Part shown: positions 1 to 8,940 of the stretch, piece after piece
Position numbering within the stretch: the stretch's first letter is position 1
Layout of the letters: each line of letters begins with the position of its first letter
Source: Streptomyces sp. WAC08241
GTDB taxonomy: Bacteria > Actinomycetota > Actinomycetes > Streptomycetales > Streptomycetaceae
Reading direction: 5' to 3'
Length of the DNA stretch: 64,000 bases
NCBI GenBank assembly: GCA_007858575.1
Contig: CP042279.1
Coordinates: forward strand, 434,001-498,000
The notes under the pieces: generated by a model
The model's database searches: none
The model's input: only the letters and a program-made list of their open reading frames with translations
What the model was told of the DNA's origin: nothing
Made by a program: the position numbers and the translations under genes

Positions 1-653
1 CCGGCCCACCGTGGAGTGGTCGAGCACCGGCTCCCCGACTCCAGGACCGTCCGCAGCACCTCCTCCACCCCCGGCGCGTCGATCGCCGGCAGCATGTCGG
101 AGATCCGCCGCCCGGTGTGCAGGGCGGCCGGGATGCCGTTGATCCGCTCCAGGGCCGGGTTCACCAGGACGAAGCGCAGCGCGGTGTCGAAGACGGCGAG
201 GCCGATCGGGGACTGGGAGACGAGCCGGTCGGAGAGGGCCAGCTCGGCCTCGACCCGCTCGACGGCGGTCCGGTCGGCGGCGATCCCCAGGGCGTAGAAC
301 CCGCCCAGGTCGTCGGTGAGCCGCATGTTGCGGAACTCCACCTGCCGGGTGGAGCCGTCCTTGTGCCGCACGGGGAAGGTGCCCGACCAGGCCGTGCCGG
401 CGGCGAGCACCTCGCCGAAGAGGCGCATCGCCTCCTCGCGGTGGTCGTCGCCGACGATCAGCCGGGCCACGTACTGGCCGAGGGCCTCCTCGGCGGGGAA
501 GCCGAAGAGGGCCTCCGCCTGCGGGCTCCACAGCACGATCCGGCCGCGCGCGTCCACGACGACGGCCGCGACCCCGAGCACGTCGAGCAGCCCCTTGCCG
601 TCCAGGGGCACCCCGACCCGCCCCGCCGTCCCAGGGAAGGAACCGGCCGTCAC
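1..653 (-). CDS. PAS-domain sensor protein, N-terminal part (runs off left edge)
   Basis: About 217 codons are visible, starting at a GTG. The reading contains two PAS-like folds: one at about residues 20-125, with the motif VLWSPQAEALFGFPAEEALG followed by a typical PAS-fold core, and a second from about residue 140 with SPIGLAVFDTALRFVLVNPAL. In Streptomyces this arrangement usually heads a SpoIIE/PP2C-type phosphatase or a histidine kinase, but the output domain lies outside the window, so no catalytic role can be assigned. Near position 45 the frame breaks by one base in a G run; restoring it gives the family continuation EPVLDHSTVGR. The start was chosen because no other good start precedes the first PAS block. 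Confidence 0.7.
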   Translation of the reverse strand, partial: MTAGSFPGTAGRVGVPLDGKGLLDVLGVAAVVVDARGRIVLWSPQAEALFGFPAEEALGQYVARLIVGDDHREEAMRLFGEVLAAGTAWSGTFPVRHKDGSTRQVEFRNMRLTDDLGGFYALGIAADRTAVERVEAELALSDRLVSQSPIGLAVFDTALRFVLVNPALERINGIPAALHTGRRISDMLPAIDAPGVEEVLRTVLESGSRCSTTPRWA

Positions 654-717
654 CCTGCCTCCTCCCGCCGCGCCCGCGCTTTTCCTCCATGCTCCCCGCC
701 CGGAGGCCGCGCCGCAC

Positions 718-1147
718 CTAGGGGGCCAGGGGGCGTCCGTGTCCTTCCGCTTCTCGTGCCGCAGCGCGAGCCCCGTCACGAGCGCGCCGAGCCCCTCCCA
801 CAGGCCCACGCCCAGGAAGCCGGACGGGGCGCGGCCGGTGACGACGGCGAGGGTGAAGACCGCGCAGGTGAGGAGGCGGAAGGGGACCGTCCAGCGGAAG
901 AACGGCTTCCAGTCGGCGAGCGCGGCCAGGACGTAGTAGACGCCCATGTTGAGCGCGGCCATCGAGGAGGCCGTCAGGAAGACCAGGGTGTGGTCGCCGT
1001 CCGCCCGCCCGCCGTCGGGCACCGGCTCGAAGCCCATGACCGTGAGCAGGGCGTCCGGGGCGACCAGGCCCACCACGCCGAGCGCGCGGCGGCGAGCACG
1101 CCGAAGACCGCCATGGTCCAGCCGGACAGGGAACGGGGCAGACGCAC
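718..1147 (-). CDS. Small integral membrane protein (unknown function)
   Basis: About 143 residues from a GTG start. Four hydrophobic segments are separated by short loops: one near the N-terminus (SGWTMAVFGVLAAA), one at about 50-75 (LVFLTASSMAALNMGVYYVLAAL), one at about 85-105 and one at about 110-125. The C-terminus is basic and cytoplasmic-looking (ALRHEKRKD). I do not recognise a named family. Two single-base breaks occur, one near 1083 and one in a C run near 725; with the second repaired the protein ends at the TAG at 718, just before the upstream boundary of the PAS gene. It is transcribed in the same direction as the PAS gene and could share its transcript. Confidence 0.55.
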
Positions 1148-1274
1148 GGGGGTCTCTCCGCGAGGCGAGGGCGAACAGGGGTACGGGATCGAATGCGTGC
1201 TCGGATGCGAGCGTGCCCCTGCATATCGCGTGACGGGGCCCGACGGCCAATCGGGCCCCGCCCACCGTCACTTC

Positions 1275-1319
1275 GACGCCACCGACGCCACCGACGCCAC
1301 CGACGCCACCGACGCCACC
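1275..1319. repeat. 9-bp minisatellite, five perfect copies
   Basis: The unit gacgccacc is repeated five times without mismatch. It is followed at 1320-1352 by two copies of a related unit, gacgtcacgccg. The array sits just past the stop codon of the penicillin-binding protein gene, in the space before the membrane-protein gene. Confidence 0.9.
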
Positions 1320-1354
1320 GACGTCACGCCGACGCCCCCGACGTCACGCCGAGG

Positions 1355-2802
1355 TCACTTCAGCGCCGCCGCCATCATCTTCTGCGCCACCGGCGCCGCC
1401 AGGCCGTTGCCGCTGACCTCGGAGCGGGCCGCGCCCGAGTCCTCGATCATCACCGCGACGGCCACCTGCTTCCCGGTCGACGAGTCCTTCGCGTACGAGG
1501 TGAACCAGGCGTACGGCGTCTTGCTGTTGTTCTCGCCGTGCTGCGCGGTGCCCGTCTTGCCGCCGACCTCCGCCCCGGCGACCGCCGCGTTGGTGCCGGT
1601 GCCCTCCTCCACCACGGTCACCATCGCGCTGCGCAACTGCTCGGCCGTCGAGGAGGAGACGATCCGCCGGGTGTCCCCGTCCTCGTACGAGACGAGCGCG
1701 TCGCCGTCGGAGTCCTCGACCCGCGACACCATGTGCGGGGCCGCGAGGAGGCCGTCGTGGGCGATCGCCGCCGACACCATGGCCATCTGGAGCGGGGTGG
1801 CCGTCACGTCGAACTGGCCGATGCCGCTGAGCGCCGTCTGCGCCGGGTCCATCGCCGACGGGTACACGCTCGCGTACGCCCGGACCGGGACGTCCAGCCC
1901 GGCGTCGTTGAAGCCGAACTTCTCGGCCGTCGCCCGCACCTTGTCCTGCCCCAGGTCGGCGGCCATCTTGCCGAAGACGTTGTTGCAGGAGTACCGCAGC
2001 GCGGTGCGGATCGTGGCGTTCTCGCAGGGCGCGGAGGCGTTCTCGTTCCTCAGCACGGTCCGGGTGTGCGGCAGCGTGTACGGGTCGGGGCTCTCCGTCG
2101 CCGTGTCCACCGAGCGGTAGAGGCCGTCCTCCAGGGCCGCCGCCGCGACGACCAGCTTGAAGGTGGAGCCGGGCGGCAGCGGCTGCCGCAGCGCCCGGTT
2201 GACCAGCGGCTTGTCCTCGTCGGAGGTCAGCTCCTTCCAGGCGGCCCCGTCGTTCGTGCCGGAGATCCTCGACGGGTCGTACGACGGCGTGGAGGCCAGG
2301 GCGAGGATCCGGCCGCTCACCGGGTCGACGGCGACGGCCGCGCCCTTCTTGTTCCCGAGCGCCCGGTAGGCGGCCTTCTGCACGGCGGGGTCGATCGTGG
2401 TGACGACCGTGCCCGGCTCCTGCTGCTCGCGGGTCACCGCGTCCAGCGGGTTCTTCAGCCGGTCGTCGGTGCCGTCGAGGACGTCGGCGTAGATGCCCTC
2501 CAGTTGGGTGGCGCCGTACGCCTGCGAGCTGTAGCCGGTGACGGCCGCGTACAGCTCGCCGTCCGGGTAGGTCCGCCGGTACGCCAGGTCCGTCCCCTCC
2601 GTTCTCTTCGAGCCGGTGACCGGGGAGCCGGCCACGACGATGTTCCCGAGCGGCTGCGCGTACTGCGCGATCGTCTTCCGCCGGTTCTTCTGGTCGTCCG
2701 CGAGCGCCTTGGCTCGTACGCCTGCACCCACGTGGCCCGGCCCAGGAGGGCGAGCACGAGGAGCAGCACGAAGACCGAGGTGTGCCTGATCGTCTTGTTC
2801 AT
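1355..2802 (-). CDS. Class B penicillin-binding protein (PbpA-like transpeptidase)
   Basis: Peptidoglycan DD-transpeptidase anchored in the membrane, about 483 residues, the usual length for actinomycete PbpA. An N-terminal signal anchor lies at about residues 8-25 (VFVLLLVLALLGRATWVQAY). The PBP-dimer domain covers about 50-150, and the transpeptidase domain shows all three active-site motifs: STFK near residue 213, SCN near 271 and KTGT near 414. One frame break occurs around 2705-2715, just after the membrane anchor; both sides match the family. Many Streptomyces carry several pbpA-like genes. No ftsW or rodA partner is adjacent, so this is a solitary copy and its septal versus lateral role cannot be inferred. 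Confidence 0.9.
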
Positions 2803-2957
2803 CGCACTTGTCGGGACGAACGGACCGGCGGCGGACGTTCCGGATGTGTCCCGTTTCTCAGTGAACCTTCATGTCCGGATCCGTGCGGTCGGCCGTGCGA
2901 TCATGCGGGAGCCCCCGGAGAGGGCCGGAAACGCAGGGGAACGGGGAGGGGCCGGGC

Positions 2958-4046
2958 GTGGGCGGGGAGCGGGACGGTTCGTCGGTGCCGGACGAGGTGT
3001 GGGAGGAGTTCCTCCGGACTCGGCCGACGGCGCGGGGACGCGCCGAAGGAGCCGTCCGCACGCGCCCGCGAGGAGGCGGCCCGACTGCGGGCGGCGCCCG
3101 CGGAGCCCGCGCCGTGGCGCGCGTCCGCGCCCGCGCCCGTACGCCCCCGGAGCAGGAGGGGCTGGTACGTGGCGGGCTTCGTGGCCGCCCTCGCCCTGCT
3201 GTTCGTGGCGGTGGACCCGGGAGGCGTCGTCGGCTGGTCCGGCCACGGGGACCGGGCCGGGGCGCCCTCGCGCCGGAGACCGCCCGGCCGGAGGAGGCGC
3301 CCCCGCCGAACCGGGCGGGCGGGCCACGCTCGCCGACCCGTTCCGCGGCTCCCCGGCCGCGCGCTGGAAGAGCGGCACGGCCGGCATCACCGTGCCCGCC
3401 GCCGAGGCCACCGGCCGGATGACGGAGGCGGAGGTGGCGGGCCCTCACGCGCACGCGTGACTTCCTCGCCGCGTCCGGCCTGGACCCGGCGGTGCTGCGG
3501 GCGCCCGCCCGGAGCGGGCGATCGCCCTGATGAACCCGCGCCAGGAGGACGTCAGGACCTTCGTGTCGACCGCCCTGAGCACCCCCGGCGAGGACCACGA
3601 CCCGCTGCTGCTCTTCAGCCGCTTCGACCCGGCGCGGGCCCGCCTCGTCGGGGACGAGGTCAGGACCCGGGGCCGGCTCTCCTACCGGGAGGGGAGGCTC
3701 GGGGCCCTGGAGGTGACCGCCGACGTCACCTACGTCTACCCGGCCGCCCCGGCCGGCGGCGGCGACGAGGTCGTGCGCGTGATCGCGCGGCGGGAGACCG
3801 TGGTGAGCTGGGACGACCCGGCGAAGGTGGCCACGAAGGAGGGACCTTCACCCTCCTGTCGTACAAGCTCCACATGACCAACGGCGGCTGCGGCGAGTCC
3901 ACCGGCTACTTCCGGCCACAGTTCGGCGGGGGCGCACCGGACACGGCCACGGCCACGGACGGCCGCACGATCGACCCCTACGCCCGCACGGAGCCGTTGG
4001 GCGAGGACCGGAGCCGGAGGGCTGCGGGACGGCCACGCGGTCGTAG
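2958..4046 (+). CDS. Membrane-anchored protein with a large extracytoplasmic domain (conserved hypothetical)
   Basis: Starts at a GTG preceded by a strong GGGGAGG ribosome-binding site, divergent from the penicillin-binding protein gene. An acidic then basic N-terminal tail of about 70 residues precedes one transmembrane helix (GWYVAGFVAALALLFVAVDP). After that comes an extracellular region with a mixed alpha/beta composition (MNPRQEDVRTFVSTAL, then LLLFSRFDPARARLVGDEV, and VTADVTYVYPA). The last part has a Cys pair (GGCGESTGYF and the C-terminal EGCGTAT). At least four one-base breaks interrupt the reading (about 3018, 3290, 3445 and 3840), with another near the end; the stop at 4046 follows from repairing the last. 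I recognise this as a Streptomyces-type conserved membrane protein but know no function. Confidence 0.55.
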
Positions 4047-4097
4047 CCGCCCCTTCCGGGGGCCCTCCCTTCCGTACGGGTCCGGCCCGTACCGGCC

Positions 4098-4868
4098 TCA
4101 GAGCCGGCGGGTCATCAGGGCCAGCCGGTCCCGCGCGGCGAGGAGCGCGTCCTCGATCGACCGTTCGCGGTCCGGGGTGAGCCGCGCCACCGGCACCGAG
4201 CAACTGATCGCGTCCCGCGCCGGGATCCGGTAGGGGATGGCCACGCCGAAGCAGCGCAGCCCCAGCGTGTTCTCCTCGCGGTCCACCGAGAAGCCCCGCT
4301 CGCGGACGACCCGCAGCTCCTCGATCAGCTCCTCGCGGTCGGTGGTCGTGTGCGCGGTCGGCGCCGGCAGGGTCTCCGGGAGCAGCTTGCGCACCTGCTC
4401 GTCGTCGTGGGTGGCGAGCAGCGCCTTGCCGAGCGCGGTCGAGTGCGCGGGCAGCCGCCGCCCGACCCGGGTGAACGGCCGCAGGTGGTGCCGGGACCGG
4501 CGGGTCGCCAGACAGACCACGTCGGTGCCGTCGAGCCGCGCCAGGTCGACCGTCTCGGTGGTCTCGTCCGCGAGCCGGTCCAGGACGGTCCGGGAGGCGG
4601 CCACCACCTCGTCGCCGTCGACGTACGCGGTGCCGACGAGCAGCGCCCGCACCCCGATGCCGTACCGGGTGCCGGTCGCGTCCGTCTCCACCCAGCCCAG
4701 CTCCACCAGGGTGCGAAGCAGCATGTACAGACTGGACTTGGGGTAGCCGACGGCCTCCTGCACGCCGGCCGGCGCATGCGTCCCGGGGCGCCCGGCGAAG
4801 TACTCGAGGAGCTCCACGGTCCGCACCGCGGACTTCACCTGCGCCCCGCCCGCGTCGGCACCCGCCAT
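4098..4868 (-). CDS. IclR-family transcriptional regulator
   Basis: 257 residues, intact. The N-terminal winged helix-turn-helix (about 8-70: VKSAVRTVELLEYFAG, then YPKSSLYMLLRTL) is followed by the IclR effector-binding domain, with its typical core GRRLPAHSTALGKALLA and the closing stretch ENTLGLRCFGVAIPYR. I chose the ATG at 4868 over an upstream in-frame ATG because the upstream extension is low-complexity and would cover the promoter of the divergent dehydrogenase gene. IclR proteins commonly control the neighbouring catabolic gene. The divergent dehydrogenase starting at 5012 is the likely target, with the operator expected in the 143-bp gap. The effector is unknown. Confidence 0.9.
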   Translation of the reverse strand: MAGADAGGAQVKSAVRTVELLEYFAGRPGTHAPAGVQEAVGYPKSSLYMLLRTLVELGWVETDATGTRYGIGVRALLVGTAYVDGDEVVAASRTVLDRLADETTETVDLARLDGTDVVCLATRRSRHHLRPFTRVGRRLPAHSTALGKALLATHDDEQVRKLLPETLPAPTAHTTTDREELIEELRVVRERGFSVDREENTLGLRCFGVAIPYRIPARDAISCSVPVARLTPDRERSIEDALLAARDRLALMTRRL

Positions 4869-5011
4869 CGTCCTCGCCCCTCTTCCCGCGCCTGCTCCTC
4901 CCGGCCGCCCCCGGCCGGACGGGACCCTTGTGGAGACGGCCGGGCCGTCAATAGAGTCCACCGGATCCGTGTTCATCTGCGGGAACTGCGGTCAGATCAG
5001 CGAACAGGGGC

Positions 5012-6514
5012 GTGGCGGTGGCGGCGGAACCAGTGTGGAGCGTGGACCCCCGGACGGGGAAGCCGCGCGAGCGGGTCGCGGTGGAGGCCACGGCGGAGGA
5101 GGTCGACCGGGCCGTCCGGGCCGCGCACGGCACCCTCGGGGCCCTCGCCGACCGGAGCGCACGCGCCGCCCTCCTCCGCACCGCCGCCGACCTCCTCGAC
5201 GAGTCCCGCGACCACGTCGTGGCGGCGGCCGACGCCGAGACGGCCCTCGGGCCCGTCCGGCTCACCGGCGAACTCGCCCGCACCACGGCCCAGTTGCGGT
5301 CCTTCGCCGATGTCGTCGAAGAGGGCTCCTTCCTCGACGTCCGGATCGACCTCCCCGACCCCGGGGCCGTCCCGCCCCGGCCCGACCTGCGCCGCTGGAA
5401 GGTCCCGCTCGGCGTCGTCGCCGTCTACGCCGCGAGCAACTTCCCGCTCGCCTTCTCCGTCCCCGGCGGCGACACCGCCAGCGCCCTCGCGGCCGGCTGC
5501 CCCGTGGTGGTCAAGGGCCACCCCGACCACCCGGCCACCTCCGAACTCTGCGCCTCCCTCCTGCGCCGGGCCGCCGTCAAGGCCGGCCTTCCCGAGGACG
5601 TCGTCGTCCTCGTCCACGGCTTCGACGCGGGCGTCGCGCTCGTACGCCACCCGCTCGTCGCGGCGGCCGGCTTCACCGGCTCCGTGCGCGGCGGCCGGGC
5701 GCTCTTCGACGCGGCCGCCGCCCGGCCCGTGCCGATCCCCTTCCACGGCGAACTCGGCTCCCTCAACCCGGTCGTGATCACCCCCGCCGCCTCCGGGGAG
5801 CGGGCCGCCGCGATCGGCGCCGGGCTCGCCGGCTCCATGACCCTGGGCGCGGGCCAGTTCTGCACCAAGCCCGGCTTCGTCCTGGCCCCCCGGGGCGAGG
5901 CGGGCGACCGCTTCCTCGACGCCCTCGCCGCCGGCGTCGGCGACACCGGGCCGTCCGTCATGCTCGACCACCGGATGCGGGACGCCTTCGTCGCCGGGTC
6001 GCCGAGCGCGCCGCGCTCCCCGGGGTCGGCGCCCCGTCGTCCCGGGCGCGGCCGGCGCGCACACCGTCGGCGCCGGCGTCCTCGCCGTCGACGCCGAACG
6101 GCTCTCGCGGGCGGCCACCACCTCCTCCTGGAAGAGTGCTTCGGACCGGTCACCGTCGTCGCCCGCTACACCACCCGCGAGGAGGCCACCGCCGTCCTCG
6201 GCCTGCTGCCGGGCAACCTCACGGCCACCCTGCACACCACCGGGACGGCCGAGGACCCCGACGCCGCCCCGCTGCTCGCCGCCCTCACCCCGCTGGCCGG
6301 CCGCGTCCTCGTCAACGACTGGCCCACCGGCGTCGCCGTCGCCGCCGCCCAGCACCACGGCGGCCCCTACCCGGCCACCACCTCCACCTCCACCTCGGTC
6401 GGCGCGACCGCGATCGAGCGCTGGCTCCGCCCGGTCACCTACCAGTCGACCCCCGGCCACCTCCTCCCGCCGGAGCTCCGCGACGGCAACCCGCTGGGGC
6501 TGCCGAGGCGCTGA
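5012..6514 (+). CDS. Aldehyde dehydrogenase, alpha-ketoglutaric semialdehyde (2,5-dioxovalerate) dehydrogenase type
   Basis: About 500 residues. The NAD(P)-binding core shows WKVPLGVVAVYAASNFPLAF and GCPVVVKGHP, the catalytic Glu lies in GELGSLNP (near 245), and the catalytic Cys in GQFCTKPG (near 284). The FPLAFSVPGGDTASALAAGC stretch is typical of the branch that oxidises 2,5-dioxopentanoate to 2-oxoglutarate in pentose, sugar-acid or hydroxyproline breakdown. Upstream pathway genes (dehydratase, dihydrodipicolinate-synthase-like aldolase) are absent here, so the physiological substrate is inferred. Two nearly compensating breaks, near 5995 and 6050, scramble about 20 residues. It begins with GTG, divergent from the IclR gene. 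Confidence 0.85.
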   Translation: MAVAAEPVWSVDPRTGKPRERVAVEATAEEVDRAVRAAHGTLGALADRSARAALLRTAADLLDESRDHVVAAADAETALGPVRLTGELARTTAQLRSFADVVEEGSFLDVRIDLPDPGAVPPRPDLRRWKVPLGVVAVYAASNFPLAFSVPGGDTASALAAGCPVVVKGHPDHPATSELCASLLRRAAVKAGLPEDVVVLVHGFDAGVALVRHPLVAAAGFTGSVRGGRALFDAAAARPVPIPFHGELGSLNPVVITPAASGERAAAIGAGLAGSMTLGAGQFCTKPGFVLAPRGEAGDRFLDALAAGVGDTGPSVMLDHRMRDAFVAGSPSAPRSPGSAPRRPGRGRRAHRRRRRPRRRRRTALAGGHHLLLEECFGPVTVVARYTTREEATAVLGLLPGNLTATLHTTGTAEDPDAAPLLAALTPLAGRVLVNDWPTGVAVAAAQHHGGPYPATTSTSTSVGATAIERWLRPVTYQSTPGHLLPPELRDGNPLGLPRR

Positions 6515-6557
6515 ACCCCGGGGCGCCAGGGCCTCGGAGCGTCCGGGGCGTCGGCTC

Positions 6558-8778
6558 TCAGGCGCTCCCCAGGACCACGAGCCGCCGCGTCGCCCGCGTC
6601 ATCGCGACGTACCGGTCCACCGCTCCCGCGACGCCCCCGCCGAACGCCTCCGGGTCGACCAGGACGACCAGGTCGAACTCCAGGCCCTTCGCGAGCGACG
6701 GGGTCAGGGAGCGGACGCGGGGCCGCTCGCGGAACGCGGGGTCGCCGATGACGCAGGCGGTCCCTCCGCGTGCTCCGCGAGCCAGGCGTCCAGGACCGCG
6801 TCCCGGTCCCCGATCGACCCGTACGCGACGGGGATCCCGGTCCTGCGGACGGACACCGGCACGTTGGCGTCCGGGAGCGCGGCCCTGACGACCGGCTCCG
6901 CCTCCGTCATGATCTCCTCCGGCGTCCGGTAGTTGATGCTCAGGGAGGCCACCTCGATCCGGTCGAGCCCGACCCGCTCCAGGCGCTCCCGCCACGACTC
7001 CGTGAAGCCGTGCCGGGCCTGGGCGCGGTCCCCGACGATCGTGAAGCTCCGCGACGGGCAGCGCGCGAGCAGCATCCGCCACTCCGCGTCGGTCAGCTCC
7101 TGGGCCTCGTCCACGACGACGTGCGCGAACGGGCCGGCGAGCAGGTCGGGTTCGGCGGCGGGCAGCGCGCCCTCGTCGATCAGGCTCTCCTGGAGGTCCC
7201 GCCCGCGCAGCATCCCCATGGCGCCCTCGCTCTCGTCGATCACCATGTTCTGCAGCAGGCTCGCGGTGACCTCGGCCCGGCGGGCGCGCTCGGCCGCGAC
7301 GACGGCCTCGCGCCGGCGCTCGCGCCGCGACGCCTCCGGGTCGCCAAGGCGCCGGCGGGCCGCGTCCAGGAGCGGCAGGTCGGACACCGTCCACGCGCGC
7401 GCGTCCGTACGCCCCAGCCTCCGCACCTCCTCCGGGCCGAGCCGGGGCGCGCACAGGCGCAGATAGGCGGGGACCGTCCACAGGTCCCCGACGAGGTCGG
7501 CCGCCTCGATCAGCGGCCACGCGCCGTGCAGCGCGGCCGTCAGCTCCCGGTCCCGGCGCAGCGACGCCCGGAACTCGTCCTCCGGGACCTCCTCGGCGTG
7601 CTTCTCCCGCAGGATCTCGGCCAGTTCCTCCCAGATCTGCTCGCGCGCCTCGTTGTGCGGGGTCCCCGGCTCCGGCGCCTCGAACGCCCGCGCCCAGTCG
7701 CGGGCGGTCAGCCGGACCTCGTCCCACGGGGTCGTGACCGTCGTCCCCCGTCCGGGGGCGTCTCGTAGAACCGGACGGCCGCCTCGACCGCCTCCACCAT
7801 GTCCACCGAGGACTTCAGGGCGGCCGCCTCCGGGTCGGTCTCGGCCGCCGCCTCCGCCCCTCGGCGACGAGGTCCCGCAGGACGCAGGTCCGCACCCCGT
7901 CCTCGCCGAGGCCGGGCAGGACGTCGGAGACGTAGTCCAGATAGGGCCGGTGCGGCCCGACGAACAGCACGCCGCCCCCGCGCCGCCCGAGGCGCGGGTC
8001 CGCGTGGAGGAGGTACGCGGAGCGGTGCAGGGCGACGACCGTCTTCCCCGTACCAGGACCGCCGTCGACGACGAGCGCGCCCTTGGAACCCGCCCGGACG
8101 ACGGCGTTCTGGTCGGCCTGGATGGTGCCGAGGACGTCGCGCATCCGGGGCGAGCGCTCGCCGCCCAGGCTCGCGACGAACGCCGACTGGTCGTCGAGCG
8201 CCGCGTGCCCTTCGAGCCCCTCGGCGGTGAACACCTCGTCCCAGTAGTCGGTGATCCGGCCGCCGGTCCAGCGGTACCGGCGCCGGCTGGCGAGCCCCAT
8301 CGGGTCGGCGTGGGTCGCCGCGAAGAACGGCTCGGCCGCCGGGGAGCGCCAGTCGACGAGGAGCCGGCGCCTGGTGTCGTCGGTGAGCCCGAGCCGCCCG
8401 ACGTACACCGGCCCGGCGCCGTCCGCGCCGTTTGCCCCGTCCGTGCCGTCCGTGCCGTCCGTGCCGTCCGCGCCGACCATCCGGCCGAGGCACAGGTCGA
8501 GGCCGAAGCGGCGCAGGGTCCGCAGGCGTGCGGTCAGCCGGTGGATCTCGGCGTCCCGCTCCATCGCCTCGCGCCCGATGCCGCCGGGCGCCTTCCGCAG
8601 GGCGTCGAGCCGCCCGGACAGTTCGGCGACGGACCGTCCCAGGCTCTCCGCCACGGCGGCGAAGTGCCGCTCGTCGGCGGCGATCAGCGCCGGATCGGCC
8701 TTGGCGGAGAGCCGCTCGGGAAGGTCGAACGCACGGGTCGCGGCGGTGGGGCCAAGGGGGCGGGGAAGAGCTGGGCAC
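6558..8778 (-). CDS. helR: HelR, RNA-polymerase-recycling ATPase (rifamycin protection)
   Basis: SF1 (UvrD/HelD-like) motor of about 740 residues. HelR proteins displace rifamycins from RNA polymerase and recycle stalled polymerase. The N-terminal helical arm (TRAFDLPERLSAKADPALIA, then ERHFAAVAESLGRS) is characteristic of HelR. Walker A is GGPGTGKTVVALHR near residue 240, the DEAQ Walker B is near 554, and the C-terminal helicase motif is AMTRATRRLVVLG. A Gly-X-Y repeat lies at about 101-119. The GTG start at 8778 has GGGAG nine bases upstream; a C-run error follows it, and further breaks occur near 7860-7890 and 6755. The rifamycin-associated element 73 bp upstream supports the identification. 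Confidence 0.9.
8421..8474 (-). repeat. 9-bp in-frame tandem repeat inside helR
   Basis: Six 9-bp units (core gtccgtgcc on the plus strand, three identical and three diverged) encode a Gly-X-Y run of the type GADGTDGTDGTDGANGADG in the HelR N-terminal region. Because the unit is three codons, copy-number change keeps the frame. Confidence 0.85.
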
Positions 8779-8850
8779 GTGGTGGGTCTCCCGTTTCGCG
8801 GTGTCCGACCTGGGTCTTCTTCGGTCAGGTCGGCGATTCTGCGGTACGGA

Positions 8851-8870
8851 GGGGCCTTGCCGCAAGCCCC
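8851..8870 (-). promoter_or_regulatory. Rifamycin-associated element (RAE) upstream of helR
   Basis: Read on the helR strand the site is GGGGCTTGCGGCAAGGCCCC, a near-perfect inverted repeat. It matches the RAE that, from memory of the literature, precedes rifamycin-resistance genes (helR, rph, rox, arr) in actinomycetes and confers rifamycin induction. It lies about 73 bp upstream of the proposed GTG start, within the expected promoter. Confidence 0.88.
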
Positions 8871-8940
8871 CTGTGCGCTATACCTTGAGAGTGGCGAGAG
8901 GAGGGTCCGCTCCCGTACGCGCCACCCCTCGGATCCGGCT

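Noticed and set aside
1275..1352. CRISPR-like array
   Set aside because: Units are 9 bp and contiguous with no spacers; none of the repeats in the window has spacer-repeat structure.
117..2120. Very long plus-strand open frame opposite the PAS, membrane-protein and PBP genes
   Set aside because: It is the usual GC-rich antisense shadow: its translation is Arg/Pro/Gly-rich without domains, while the minus strand gives clear PAS and PBP motifs.
4869..4976. Upstream extension of the IclR gene to an earlier ATG
   Set aside because: The extra 36 residues are low complexity and would cover the divergent promoter; family proteins start near the wHTH.
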